Shown in pieces: positions 27,183 to 36,252 of a stretch of DNA of 64,000 nucleotides. The position numbers and the translations under genes were made by a program. The notes under the pieces are model-generated. The model saw nothing but the letters and a program-made list of their open reading frames with translations, did not search any database and had not been told where the DNA came from. Numbering within the stretch: position 1 is the stretch's first letter; each line of letters starts with the position of its first letter. The DNA is from Lachnospiraceae bacterium EP-SM-12S-S03 (GTDB lineage Bacteria > Bacillota > Clostridia > Lachnospirales > Lachnospiraceae), in NCBI GenBank assembly GCA_020540725.1, contig JAJBSL010000004.1:82386-146385 (forward strand), written 5' to 3'.

Positions 27183-29824
27183 CCCTCGTCAATATCAAAC
27201 ATAGCCGGGTACCCTTCAAGCGCTGCATATTCCAGTATCGTTTGGCTATCGTCAGGCTGAAACTTCAGATAAGTAGTCTGATCTGTGCCTTTCCATTGTG
27301 TCTGATCTCCATTATAGCTATTGCTCACTTTAAGATTCATGATCAAATCATGTAAAGTATTATCCACATCATCACCAGCGGCAAACTGAACCATACTCTT
27401 GACAATCATACCGATACTCCGATTTACCACAATACCGTCATCTTTTTCACCGGCATCCGGATATATACCGGATTGATCAATCACAATCTTTATAATCTTA
27501 TCATTCCGTTTATATCCTTCAGGAACCGACAGTTCCTTCAGGTAATAGGTACCCATAGGAAGCCCGCCCTCCTGCGGAAATATAAGAGAGCCTTCTATGT
27601 CATCTTTAAACGGATATCCGGAAATTATATCCGTGGTTCCCCGATAATCCGGCTCAGCATCTTTACTGATTGTTACCGAACCATCCAGTCCTATATCTAT
27701 GCCATCATTTGACTCACTGAAAAGTCCGAATTCAGCTCCTCTGACAGCATTTCCTGCCTCATCTACTTTTCTTACATACACATGGTTTTCGATGTTAGGT
27801 ACATAAAGCCTGGCTGCAAACATTCTCTCAAAATCATCACTCTGCACCCTCCATGTATTATCTGCAGTTGCATCATCCAAGGAATCTTCCGTTGTATAAT
27901 AATAGCCTACCGTATAGTCTGTATTTTCTGCTATTGGGTTTCCCTGCATAAAGTAATACTTTAAGACATCTCCCACCAGTTCTTCTACTTCTGCTTTATA
28001 AGCCCCGCTGGAATCCAGCTCAAACACATACGGATTTTGTTTGGCAACGGCAATAATGTCACTCATAGCTGTACCTTCCTGCACCATCCAGCCGCCAATT
28101 GGGTCCCCGGATACAGCATGCCAGTTATTCGGATTTGTCAAATCCTTCGTCTCATCGCTATGATCATACTGCAGCACTACTGCAAACATCTTCCCCCCAT
28201 TGCCCAGATCAATATCACTATTGCCTTCCGGTCCTTCACTTCCACCCGCATTCGGAACAAGGTGAATCACAGGATCCGCAGTCGTCATCAGCTTGGCAAG
28301 AGATCGCGAACCTGTGTTCCAGGAGTCATATGTCAGCAAAACCGGAGATTTTACATTTTCCGGAATGTAGAGCTTTATTTCTCCGTCTCCGGCTGTTCTA
28401 TACCCCATAGGAACTGTTGTCTCTTTGAGTACAAAATACTTTTCCTTATACTCATTCAGATTCTGTAGACTAATTAGCCTTCCATCAGGGCTAATTAATA
28501 CAAACTGCCCCTTTTCATCTGTAGTTCCGGTGGCAATCACTTCTGCCTGGTCATCAATCTCATAGTCACTGTTCGTATGGTACAATGTAAATTCAGCACC
28601 CGGGACAGCTTCCCCAATCTGATCAACTTTAATAATCTCACTTTCCGGAACCGTAACAAGATTAAACTTCAAATGCATATTAGAATCCGCATTCCCACGC
28701 TCCAAATAGAAAAAATCTAATGTATGATATGTATCATCTGCAAAAATATTCGTGCCCGGGATAAAATTCCCACTTATACCGGCATCACGAAACTTTTCAC
28801 GTAAATTCCCATTTAGATTTTCATTAATATAGATATTTCCAGTAGAGAAATAAATTCTCAATGTAGCCTTACTATGAATACCACCCAAATCTGCAACCAA
28901 AACATTATCGATAAATACCCACACATCATCATCACCACTGAATTCATAAGTCATTGCCGGCCCATCTTTCTCAGTATGTCCTCCATCCCGTTGTATAAAC
29001 TGTGTACTCATGGACAATCCAAAATAGTGGTTAAAAGGGGACTCACAGTATCCTTCATCTGATTGCTGATCTCTATTATTATCCGTATTGGATTTCGAGT
29101 TTACTCTCAATTGTTCTAACTGATTCCTTCTTTCAGTAAAAACACCATCCGCTGTATTAAATGGAAAAAACTGACCATTATTACTATTGGAAGTTGTCCA
29201 TCTACGACTCCATTTATCTCCTGTAAATACACCCGGTTCATCATATAACTTAAACTTTTTTGTACTCTCATCAAAAGCTGCATAATTCTTCTGACAATCA
29301 TAATAATAATATCCATCTTGATCGACCTGGAGCAATCCTTCTACATTGTCATAACTTGCCTTACCCTCATGCCGGATAGAAGGATCAAATATATAGTCTA
29401 AAGATTCTTCTTTCTGTCCAGCCCGTTTAGAAAATTCAGGATATCCATTTTCACCTAGTTTATTTTTCACGATGCCAGTTCTGGGATTTGAGCTCCCGGT
29501 CCATGCATTCATATTATCAAATCCATTAGAACCATGCGTAAATTTAAAATCATGTCCTGCATTAATTCCACCATCATTCGAATTACTAATTCTATCATTT
29601 GCCTCTCTCTGTGTAGACCAGTAATCAAACAGATGAATTCTCGTCCCCTTAGGCGTCATCCCTTCCACCAGATGATCATCTAACGCAGTGAAGTCAACTC
29701 CAGCTTGTACATTTGTTGTTTCCTCGGCAAACACAATTTCTGTTCCATGCCCACTCAGCATCAAAATCATCAATAATGCCATCAAAAAAGCCGTGCCTCT
29801 TCTGAACCCCTTCCTTAAATTCAT
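27062..29824 (-). CDS. Fibro-slime/SpaA-type surface protein, frameshifted near its C terminus
   Basis: A large secreted protein. A signal peptide covers about residues 1-35 (RRGTAFLMALLMILMLSGHG, cleavage near VFAEE). A fibro-slime/PA14-like domain follows (about 60-390) with SGDDDVWVFIDNVLVADLGG and TYHTLDFFYLERGNADSN. Two SpaA-like prealbumin folds come next, VPGAEFTLYHTN (about 400) and VRGAEFGLFSESN (about 690). The ATG at 29824 has GGGGGGA ten bases upstream. After about residue 875 the frame runs 46 residues into WSGLEIKQRIGLHWHTNM and stops, while the anchor lies in the -1 frame. Either a natural frameshift or a sequence error. Likely an adhesin or pilin-like protein; no sortase gene is adjacent. 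Confidence 0.8.
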   Translation of the reverse strand: MNLRKGFRRGTAFLMALLMILMLSGHGTEIVFAEETTNVQAGVDFTALDDHLVEGMTPKGTRIHLFDYWSTQREANDRISNSNDGGINAGHDFKFTHGSNGFDNMNAWTGSSNPRTGIVKNKLGENGYPEFSKRAGQKEESLDYIFDPSIRHEGKASYDNVEGLLQVDQDGYYYYDCQKNYAAFDESTKKFKLYDEPGVFTGDKWSRRWTTSNSNNGQFFPFNTADGVFTERRNQLEQLRVNSKSNTDNNRDQQSDEGYCESPFNHYFGLSMSTQFIQRDGGHTEKDGPAMTYEFSGDDDVWVFIDNVLVADLGGIHSKATLRIYFSTGNIYINENLNGNLREKFRDAGISGNFIPGTNIFADDTYHTLDFFYLERGNADSNMHLKFNLVTVPESEIIKVDQIGEAVPGAEFTLYHTNSDYEIDDQAEVIATGTTDEKGQFVLISPDGRLISLQNLNEYKEKYFVLKETTVPMGYRTAGDGEIKLYIPENVKSPVLLTYDSWNTGSRSLAKLMTTADPVIHLVPNAGGSEGPEGNSDIDLGNGGKMFAVVLQYDHSDETKDLTNPNNWHAVSGDPIGGWMVQEGTAMSDIIAVAKQNPYVFELDSSGAYKAEVEELVGDVLKYYFMQGNPIAENTDYTVGYYYTTEDSLDDATADNTWRVQSDDFERMFAARLYVPNIENHVYVRKVDEAGNAVRGAEFGLFSESNDGIDIGLDGSVTISKDAEPDYRGTTDIISGYPFKDDIEGSLIFPQEGGLPMGTYYLKELSVPEGYKRNDKIIKIVIDQSGIYPDAGEKDDGIVVNRSIGMIVKSMVQFAAGDDVDNTLHDLIMNLKVSNSYNGDQTQWKGTDQTTYLKFQPDDSQTILEYAALEGYPAMFDIDEGWSGLEIKQRIGLHWHTNMKYSKRCQRQVVPKMEFSIIVQ

Positions 29825-29905
29825 GCTTATCATTCCCCCCTTTTATAAACCGGCACCCTTCAATATTGTTCATAATAATAATATATGATCGATAACAATA
29901 AAATA

Positions 29906-29953
29906 GAAGCGTTGTTTTTCGGTTCAACCATTCACCTACTTTAACAACGCTTC
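29906..29953 (-). terminator. Terminator-like hairpin after glgB
   Basis: GAAGCGTTGTT/AACAACGCTTC is an 11-bp perfect inverted repeat with a 26-base loop, 30 bases past the glgB stop. On the minus strand it is followed by TATTTTATTG, a moderate U tract. Confidence 0.6.
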
Positions 29954-29982
29954 ATTATATTTCCATTCTCTAATCAACTATT

Positions 29983-31899
29983 TTAAAACTCAAATACAGC
30001 CACTCCATATGGTGGAAGCGGATACGCAAAAGAATAATCTCTTCCATCGCACTCGCTCTTCACTGCCTTATAGACCTTCGGCCTTTCAGCGCCTGTTCCT
30101 CCATAACATTTCTCATCACTATTCAGAACAAGCTTATACTGTTTTCTTCTCGGGACTCCCACCCGGTATTCCGGCCGCTCTACCGGTGTAAAATTACATA
30201 CAAACAAGAGATTCTTCTTGCCATCCTTGGAATGTCTCATAAAGCTATAAATGCTTCTATCCGCATCATTCGGATTGATCCACTCAAATCCCGCCGGCTC
30301 ATTATCACATTCATACATTGCCTTATTCTTACGATAAAGCTTTAACAGATCTCTTGTGAAATTCTGAAGTACCTGGTGATTCTCTTCTGCAAGAAGAAAC
30401 CAATCCAATTCTCTTGCCTCGCTCCATTCCCGAAGCTGCGCGAAATCCTGTCCCATGAATAATAACTTCTTGCCCGGATGCCCCATCATAAATGCATAAC
30501 CAACCTTCAGATTCGCAAACTTATCAAATCCAAGTCCCGGCATCTTATTAAGCATAGAACATTTCAAATGAACAACCTCATCATGCGACAATACAAGAAC
30601 ATAATTTTCACTATACGCATACGTCATTGCAAACGTCATCAAATGGTGGTTTGGTTTCCGGAAATATGGATCCAATTTCATATACTCCGTAAAATCATGC
30701 ATCCATCCCATATTCCACTTCAGACTAAACCCAAGCCCATCGTTCTCCGGCTTGTCCGTTACACGCGGCCATGCCGTTGACTCCTCCGCAATCATAAGCG
30801 CGCCATGATTTCTTCCAAGAACAACGGAATTCAAATGCTTGAAAAACTCAATAGCATCCAGGTTCTGATTGCCTCCATATTCGTTGGCAATCCACTGTCC
30901 ATCCTGCTTTCCGTAATCCAAATACAACATGGAGGCAACTGCATCCACACGGAGACCATCAATGTGAAAATACTCAATCCAAAATAATGCATTGGCAATC
31001 AGAAAATTCCGCACTTCAGATTTACTATAATCAAAAATCTTCGTTCCCCAGTCCGGATGCTCCCCTTTCTTCGGATCAGCATATTCAAACAACGGAGTTC
31101 CGTCAAAATCAGCCAATCCATGTTCATCTTTCGGAAAGTGTGCCGGTACCCAATCAAGGATTACTCCTATTTTATTCTTATGAAACTTATTGATCATATA
31201 CGCAAAATCTTCCGGTGTTCCATAGCGGGATGTCGGCGCATAATATCCGGTCACCTGATATCCCCACGAACCATCAAAGGGATGCTCTGCAATCCCCATA
31301 AGTTCAATATGCGTATATCCCATATCCTTCATATATTTGATCACTTCATCTGCAAATTCACGGTATGTATAGAATCCATCATCTTCCTTGCATCCTGCAT
31401 GACGCTTCCATGATCCTAAGTGTACTTCATAAATAGATACCGGATTCTTACGGTGATCCCATTCTTTTCTCTTTTCCATCCAATCGGCATCGGTCCACTT
31501 CAGATCACTGATGTCCGTAATCTTCGCTGCCGTTCCCGGTCTCATCTCAAAACTATTCCCAAACGGATCCGCCTTATAAATAAACTGCCCCGAATATGTC
31601 TGGATACAGAACTTATAAAGCATATCCTTCTTCACTCCCGGTACAAAGCATGTATAAATGCCTAACGGTTCTTCTCGTTCCATCGGATTCCTATCTTTGT
31701 CCCAATCGTTAAACTCACCGACTACCGATACGGATACTGCATGCGGCGCCCACACAGCAAAATAGACACCTTCTGTCTCTCCTTGCTTCACCATGTGCGC
31801 TCCCATTTTTTTATAAATTTCGTAATGATTTCCCTGGCCAAATAAATAATGGTCTAATTCACCGATTTCATGTGAATATGTTCTCTTTGTGTCTCCCAT
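29983..31899 (-). CDS. glgB: 1,4-alpha-glucan branching enzyme GlgB
   Basis: A 638-residue GH13 enzyme that makes the alpha-1,6 branches of glycogen. An N-terminal CBM48 domain (about 30-125) precedes the barrel, with conserved regions DWVPAHFPKDEHGL, GLRVDAVASMLYLDY (nucleophile Asp), LMIAEESTAWPRV (acid Glu) and VLSHDEVVH. The C-terminal beta domain ends LPPYGVAVFEF. Length is that of the short GlgB class. No other glycogen gene is in the window, so it appears to stand alone. A -10-like TATAAT lies near 31932-31937 without a clear -35. Confidence 0.97.
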   Translation of the reverse strand: MGDTKRTYSHEIGELDHYLFGQGNHYEIYKKMGAHMVKQGETEGVYFAVWAPHAVSVSVVGEFNDWDKDRNPMEREEPLGIYTCFVPGVKKDMLYKFCIQTYSGQFIYKADPFGNSFEMRPGTAAKITDISDLKWTDADWMEKRKEWDHRKNPVSIYEVHLGSWKRHAGCKEDDGFYTYREFADEVIKYMKDMGYTHIELMGIAEHPFDGSWGYQVTGYYAPTSRYGTPEDFAYMINKFHKNKIGVILDWVPAHFPKDEHGLADFDGTPLFEYADPKKGEHPDWGTKIFDYSKSEVRNFLIANALFWIEYFHIDGLRVDAVASMLYLDYGKQDGQWIANEYGGNQNLDAIEFFKHLNSVVLGRNHGALMIAEESTAWPRVTDKPENDGLGFSLKWNMGWMHDFTEYMKLDPYFRKPNHHLMTFAMTYAYSENYVLVLSHDEVVHLKCSMLNKMPGLGFDKFANLKVGYAFMMGHPGKKLLFMGQDFAQLREWSEARELDWFLLAEENHQVLQNFTRDLLKLYRKNKAMYECDNEPAGFEWINPNDADRSIYSFMRHSKDGKKNLLFVCNFTPVERPEYRVGVPRRKQYKLVLNSDEKCYGGTGAERPKVYKAVKSECDGRDYSFAYPLPPYGVAVFEF

Positions 31900-31956
31900 G
31901 TATTCACCTTCCCATATGCTCTATATGCCCCTATTATACTTTAGAAACACATAAAA

Positions 31957-31983
31957 AGAAAGGGGTTTTACCCCCTTTCTTAA
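31957..31983 (-). terminator. Terminator of the TPR/AAA-like gene
   Basis: AAGAAAGGGG/CCCCTTTCTT stem with a short loop followed by TTTTTATG on the minus strand, about 37 bases beyond the stop. Confidence 0.75.
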
Positions 31984-32019
31984 AGTTCTCACACAACTAT
32001 CCTGACTTAAGACTTTTCC

Positions 32020-34758
32020 TTATTTAAAATCTTGTTCTGTCAGAATCACTCTGTCTGCATTATCTGTTCTCTTTCCAAATACACGCTTCATCAAATGTTT
32101 TACATTTGCTCTCTGTGCTCTGTCAATGGCTGTATCCAGAATCTCTTTTACCTCTGCTACTGTTACTGCATGGTCTTCTTTCTGCAGAATATCAATACGG
32201 CTATAGAGTGCAAGAATTCCCATCTCATCAATCTTGTAACCGTTTTCTTTTGCATATGTCTGACCAAATGTAACCAATTCATCATTAATAAAAATCGGAA
32301 GTTCCAATTTCGAAGTAAACTTACGTTTAAATTCCGGATTTACAGAAAGCATCTTTTCAAGTGGTCTTCTCTGTTCCTCTAACACAAACAGTAATTCTCC
32401 TGTCTGCTCCTCCATCAAATCATTCAGCTCACGAATCGTTCTTGTATTCATCTTACCTGCTTTTTCAATAATAAGAGCTCCGCCTTTCAGCCTATTAATA
32501 ACACTTGACAATTCCTTTTTATTCAGCGCATCACCTGTTACAATTGCAACCTTGCCCTGTTTTAACTTTCTGTCTTTTTGGATTGCCTTTACTACATTTA
32601 CCGCAAGTACTGTTTTTCCTGTACCAGGACGTCCTACGATCAGAAGGTTACCTGTACGTGAAGTTCCGTATCTGGATTTGCAATGCTTATCATGTTCAAG
32701 CACTTCCACAAGCTGTTCGCTCATACCTCGCACCGGAACAAAATAAGAGAATAATTTCTTCTGTTCTTCTGTTAGTCCCGCTTTGATTCCAACTTCGCTC
32801 TGTACATCAAGGTCATAACGTCCTTGTACCACAAAGCCTGTATCAAATGATACTCCGCCTGGCGAAACGTTCTTCTCTGCCTCAATCTCTTCTTCCAACT
32901 GTTCTAAAGCTGATTTTTCCTTCTCCGGCTCTTCAACAATTTCTTCTTCGTCTGCAATCTCTTCTTCCTCATCTTCTTCCGGGATTTCAAACTCTTCCGC
33001 AACGAAATCTTCATCGTCTACAAGTTCGTCAAAATCCTCTTCCTCATCGAAATCTTCTTCGTCAAAGTCTTCTTCATCAAAGTCCTCTTCCTCGTCGAAA
33101 TCTTCTTCGTCAAAGTCCTCTTCCTCGTCGAAATCTTCTTCGTCAAAGTCTTCTTCCTCGTCGAAATCTTCTTCGTCAAAGTCTTCTTCATCAAAGTCCT
33201 CTTCCTCGTCGAAATCTTCTTCGTCAAAGTCTTCTTCCTCGTCGAAATCTTCTTCGTCAAAGTCCTCTTCCTCATCAAACTCTTCTTCGTTGAAATCTTC
33301 TTCCGGAATGTCTTCTGTATATTCTTCCGAGATAGCCATCGTCTCTTCATCATCTAAGGAATCTACATCACTGTCTAAAATTCCATTTTCCAGATCATCT
33401 AAAAGCTTCTGAATATCATCTGGAATAATCGGTACTGTATTAAACATGCTTTCCCTTTGCATTCTTTCTTCGCGTGCTGCTTTTTCTGCCTCCGCCTGTT
33501 GTTTTTTCTCTGCAATCTGCTGTTCTACTTCTCTTTGCTTTTCTTCCCAGTTCTGCAAAATTCCTTCTAATTTTTCTTGTGCTGTCATTGGGGTCTCCTC
33601 CGGCATTTCCATTTCCTTTTCTTCTTCCGGCATTGTCTCTGCTTCTGTAGAAGCTTCTTCTGTTATAGAATCCACTTCTATTGGAGTTTCTACTGTCGGT
33701 TCAGTTATTTCTTTTCCTGTTGCTGCTGCAAATCCCTTGGCCACTGCCTCTGCCAATGTGGCACCTGCTACTGTTGTCTGAATAATCTTGCTTCCGGCAC
33801 CAAATTCCGGCTCTTCGCCTTTCTCTTCTTCTACAGTTTCTTCTTGATCTTCCACTGTATCTGTCTCTTCTGACGTATCTTCTACTGCCTCTTCCGTCTC
33901 TTTTTCCTCTGCTGTTTCCCGGCTGATTTTCTCGTCTTCCGAAATGACTTCTTTCTCTACATCTTCCGGTTCTTCCTGTATTTCATCCGCCTGTTGTTCC
34001 TTGCCTTTCAGAACTTCTTTCGGCACTTCAAAAACTTGTGTCTTTCCCAAATCCTCTTCCGTATCTCTCGGGGTAAGTTCTTTGATCTCTTCCGGATTTC
34101 TTTCCTCAGTCTGAATCTGCGCCTTCTTCTCATTTTCAATACAATGGTTATATTTCTCCTGCTGAAGCGGAGTCAGCGGCTTATACTGCATCTTCAGCTT
34201 CATAGCCTCCAGAACATATTTCCCTTCACTAAACCACAAAATAAGATCATCACATTCATCCAGACATTCCGAAATCTTCCCGGCTTCATGATAGAGTTTT
34301 GCAAGCTCATATGCCCATTTCTCCACATATTCTACTTTCTTAAACTCAACCAAAGCTTCTATCTGCTTCTTTACCGGAGCATGTTGCGCTCTTAATATCT
34401 TATATTTCAAAATGTATCGATTTGGATCTTTCGGTGCTACTTTGATAAATTCCTCATAGCAATCCTCTGCTTCCTGCAAATCATTTAATTTCACCGCCAA
34501 GGTTCCTAGACGATATACAATTTTCCGACTTTCCGGAGCCCGGTCATATGCGATGAATAAAATGTCTCTGCTCTTTTGGTTCTCCCCATTACATTCGTAT
34601 ATTTCACTTACCGTACTAAGCATTGTAGAGTTTTTCACTCTCCGCCAATCAATAGTATCCGCTATTTCCATTGCCTTTTTGTACTGCTTTTTCTCCATGT
34701 AATCAAGCATCTGCTCTGTTTTGACACGATATTCGTACTTATCCAATGTTATATTCAC
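32020..34758 (-). CDS. TPR protein with acidic repeat and degenerate C-terminal AAA domain
   Basis: A 912-residue protein in three parts. Residues 10-190 are TPR-like helices (YKKAMEIADTIDWRRVKN, LAVKLNDLQEAEDCYEEFIK). Residues 200-650 are a Glu-rich disordered region with a tandem DFDEEE repeat at about 487-580. Residues 655-912 are an AAA domain related to SpoVK/CbbX. Walker A is intact (GRPGTGKT, near 711), but the Walker B site reads GGALIIEKAGKMN, where the family has FIDEA, and the arginine-finger region reads NPEFKRKF. It may therefore bind ATP without efficient hydrolysis. A strong promoter precedes it and a terminator follows. Function unknown. Confidence 0.78.
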   Translation of the reverse strand: MNITLDKYEYRVKTEQMLDYMEKKQYKKAMEIADTIDWRRVKNSTMLSTVSEIYECNGENQKSRDILFIAYDRAPESRKIVYRLGTLAVKLNDLQEAEDCYEEFIKVAPKDPNRYILKYKILRAQHAPVKKQIEALVEFKKVEYVEKWAYELAKLYHEAGKISECLDECDDLILWFSEGKYVLEAMKLKMQYKPLTPLQQEKYNHCIENEKKAQIQTEERNPEEIKELTPRDTEEDLGKTQVFEVPKEVLKGKEQQADEIQEEPEDVEKEVISEDEKISRETAEEKETEEAVEDTSEETDTVEDQEETVEEEKGEEPEFGAGSKIIQTTVAGATLAEAVAKGFAAATGKEITEPTVETPIEVDSITEEASTEAETMPEEEKEMEMPEETPMTAQEKLEGILQNWEEKQREVEQQIAEKKQQAEAEKAAREERMQRESMFNTVPIIPDDIQKLLDDLENGILDSDVDSLDDEETMAISEEYTEDIPEEDFNEEEFDEEEDFDEEDFDEEEDFDEEDFDEEEDFDEEDFDEEDFDEEEDFDEEDFDEEEDFDEEDFDEEEDFDEEDFDEEDFDEEEDFDELVDDEDFVAEEFEIPEEDEEEEIADEEEIVEEPEKEKSALEQLEEEIEAEKNVSPGGVSFDTGFVVQGRYDLDVQSEVGIKAGLTEEQKKLFSYFVPVRGMSEQLVEVLEHDKHCKSRYGTSRTGNLLIVGRPGTGKTVLAVNVVKAIQKDRKLKQGKVAIVTGDALNKKELSSVINRLKGGALIIEKAGKMNTRTIRELNDLMEEQTGELLFVLEEQRRPLEKMLSVNPEFKRKFTSKLELPIFINDELVTFGQTYAKENGYKIDEMGILALYSRIDILQKEDHAVTVAEVKEILDTAIDRAQRANVKHLMKRVFGKRTDNADRVILTEQDFK
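33020..33290. repeat. In-frame tandem repeat coding for DFDEEE/DFDEED
   Basis: About nine near-identical units of 15-18 bases alternate here, built from TTCTTCGTCAAAGTC and TCTTCCTCGTCGAAA (plus-strand text), and encode the acidic DFDEE repeat. Unit order varies (33-, 36- and 51-base super-units), consistent with slippage or unequal recombination, so copy number may differ between strains. Confidence 0.85.
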
Positions 34759-34812
34759 CTCTATTAATTATTTTTTAACCTTTTGTAACAATAGTTAAAT
34801 TTTTACTGTTCT

Positions 34813-34841
34813 AGTTTAACACATAGCTTTGTCAATGTCAA
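34813..34841 (-). promoter_or_regulatory. Promoter of the TPR/AAA-like gene
   Basis: TTGACA (34836-34841) and TAAACT (34813-34818) with 17-base spacing on the minus strand. The -35 begins within the T tract of the terminator just upstream. Confidence 0.6.
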
Positions 34842-34881
34842 AAAAAACAGCCCTTATAATTTTCTTAACTATAAGGGCTGT
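34840..34881 (-). terminator. Strong terminator ending an unassigned minus-strand transcript
   Basis: ACAGCCCTTATA/TATAAGGGCTGT (34847-34858 with 34870-34881) is a 12-bp perfect stem followed by eight T residues on the minus strand. No annotated gene lies upstream on that strand until the region of the 27-codon frame at 35249-35332. Confidence 0.85.
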
Positions 34882-35389
34882 CTGGGTATTTAGTTGTCTT
34901 TTGTATTTTATAAATTCCGGAGGGATTTGATTCTATGTTCCTATCTGCCTATTGTATCTTGCAATCTAAAGTTGAATCTTCTTTCAATATCAAATCTTTA
35001 TCTTTTGCAAACATAAGTGCTAATTATACTCTCTATAACTCTTCTCAAGTTATCTCTTCTATAATTATCTTATACTATGTTCCGAATTGAATCATTAATG
35101 AGATGTTTCTTTACACATCTATTCATGCTTTGTATTCACGTGGTATTACAATTTCTATTCAATATATCTGCAAATCTGAATCATTCTTATCTATATCCGG
35201 TTATGGTCTTCTCCGAATCTTTTTATCATTTGCTTTATTCTTTACCGGTTATCTTCTATGGTTAAGGCTTGTATCATAGGAACCATTTGCCATACCACCG
35301 ATATATTGAACGTTCTGCTCTGTCGTGTCCATTGGATGAAGCCTCCTTCTTTCTTATTTGTTTTATGAAGTAATCTTATTATTTTTGTT
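34882..35389 (-). ncRNA. Putative minus-strand transcript between a promoter and a terminator (unit 1)
   Basis: A consensus promoter at 35396-35424 and a strong terminator at 34840-34881 enclose about 500 bases with no long reading frame. The transcript would be A/G-rich. It contains a 27-codon frame with a good ribosome site near its 5' end, then about 360 bases with no coding pattern I can see. It could be a small mRNA with a long 3' region or a regulatory RNA. This is most of the 869-base gap between the TPR/AAA-like gene and bioY. Confidence 0.4.
35249..35332 (-). CDS. 27-residue peptide frame in unit 1
   Basis: The frame begins MDTTEQNVQYIGG and ends YDTSLNHRR. GGAGG lies nine bases before the ATG, and a consensus promoter lies about 65 bases upstream. 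The peptide is hydrophilic, without a signal sequence or helix. I do not recognise it. The precise ribosome-site spacing and the promoter are the only evidence for translation. Confidence 0.4.
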   Translation of the reverse strand: MDTTEQNVQYIGGMANGSYDTSLNHRR

Positions 35390-35395
35390 GAGTCT

Positions 35396-35424
35396 ATAAT
35401 AACATTGCACGTCTCATTTGTCAA
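35396..35424 (-). promoter_or_regulatory. Promoter of minus-strand unit 1
   Basis: TTGACA (35419-35424), 17 bases, TATTAT (35396-35401) on the minus strand. It is about 130 bases from, and divergent to, the bioY promoter. Confidence 0.7.
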
Positions 35425-35551
35425 CACTATTTTTCATTTTATTTCTTTTAGTTTTTCTTTTTTTCTTGCATTTGCTTATAGTCTGAATTTTCCGTCTTTT
35501 TATTCAGATATTTCTCTTGTGAAAACTGGCGGAAACATAATGCAAGAATAT

Positions 35552-35580
35552 TTGACAATGCTTTTTCCCGTTATTATAAT
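35552..35580 (+). promoter_or_regulatory. Consensus promoter of bioY
   Basis: TTGACA (35552-35557), 17 bases, TATAAT (35575-35580): a perfect sigma-A promoter, 48 bases before the bioY start. I see no clear BirA-type palindrome overlapping it. Confidence 0.82.
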
Positions 35581-35627
35581 GAATTTATATACCATATAAC
35601 CATTTCATATACAAGGAGATTCTCAAC

Positions 35628-36179
35628 ATGAAAAAACAGGTAACATCCATTCTTTCAACCAAACAACTGACTTTAACCGCACTTATGACCTCTATTTTGT
35701 GTATTGTAGCGCCATTTTCGCTTCCACTTCCCTTTAGTCCGGTTCCAATTTCATTTGCCACCTTTATCCTATATGTGAGCGCCTATGTGCTTGGCCCTAA
35801 ATTCGGAGTAGTAAGCTGCATACTTTATCTTCTCTTGGGATTTGTCGGTCTTCCGGTGTTCTCGGGATTCATCGGCGGTGTAGGACGGCTTTTTGGTCCA
35901 ACCGGTGGATATATGATCGGCTATCTGTTCCTTGTATTGATCAGTGGATTTGTAATAGAAATGTCAGATGGCAGAAGACTTCCTTCCGCATTCGGCTTTA
36001 TACTCGGAACTGCAATTACTTATGCATTCGGAAGCGCATGGCTCGCAGTACAAATGGATCTTACATTCATGCAGGGCGTCGCTGCCGGAGTACTTCCTTA
36101 TCTTCCGGGCGATACAATTAAAATCATTGCTGCACTTATTATCGGACCTGTTTTAAAAAACAGATTAAGACGGATATAA
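35628..36179 (+). CDS. bioY: Biotin transporter substrate-binding component BioY
   Basis: A 183-residue six-helix S-component that captures biotin and works with a shared ECF energizing module. Marks of the family are LPFSPVPISFATFILYVSAY in the first loop/helix, GLPVFSGFIGGVGRLFGPTG (the conserved Gly-rich loop after helix 3) and LPYLPGDTIKIIAALIIG near the end. The ATG follows AAGGAG. No ECF ATPase or biotin synthesis gene is in the window, so the cell probably scavenges biotin through a remote ECF module. Confidence 0.95.
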   Translation: MKKQVTSILSTKQLTLTALMTSILCIVAPFSLPLPFSPVPISFATFILYVSAYVLGPKFGVVSCILYLLLGFVGLPVFSGFIGGVGRLFGPTGGYMIGYLFLVLISGFVIEMSDGRRLPSAFGFILGTAITYAFGSAWLAVQMDLTFMQGVAAGVLPYLPGDTIKIIAALIIGPVLKNRLRRI

Positions 36180-36210
36180 AATCAAAATTCCTATATACAA
36201 AGCACACGTA

Positions 36211-36252
36211 AAATAGCTGTTATAATTATTTTCCTAATTATAACAGCTATTT
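36211..36252. terminator. Perfect 18-bp hairpin between bioY and minus-strand unit 2
   Basis: The arms 36211-36228 and 36235-36252 are exact inverted copies with a 6-base loop. On the minus strand it is followed by TTTTA, on the plus strand by TTTA. It can serve bioY (plus) and unit 2 (minus). Confidence 0.65.

Noticed and set aside
33020..33290. Regular repeats that might be read as a CRISPR array
   Set aside because: Units are contiguous, in frame and coding; there are no unique spacers and no cas genes.
32847..33293. Plus-strand reading frame of Leu/Arg/Pro repeats antisense to the acidic-repeat gene
   Set aside because: It is the mirror of the DFDEEE repeat in another frame; it has no ribosome site and its composition follows from the repeat.
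35242..35427. 61-codon minus-strand frame in the bioY upstream region
   Set aside because: It begins inside the -35/-10 region of the unit 1 promoter and would be mostly untranscribed; the 27-codon frame with a ribosome site is the better candidate.
35580..35627. BirA operator at the bioY promoter
   Set aside because: No TTGTTAACC-type half-sites or palindrome could be found around 35552-35627.
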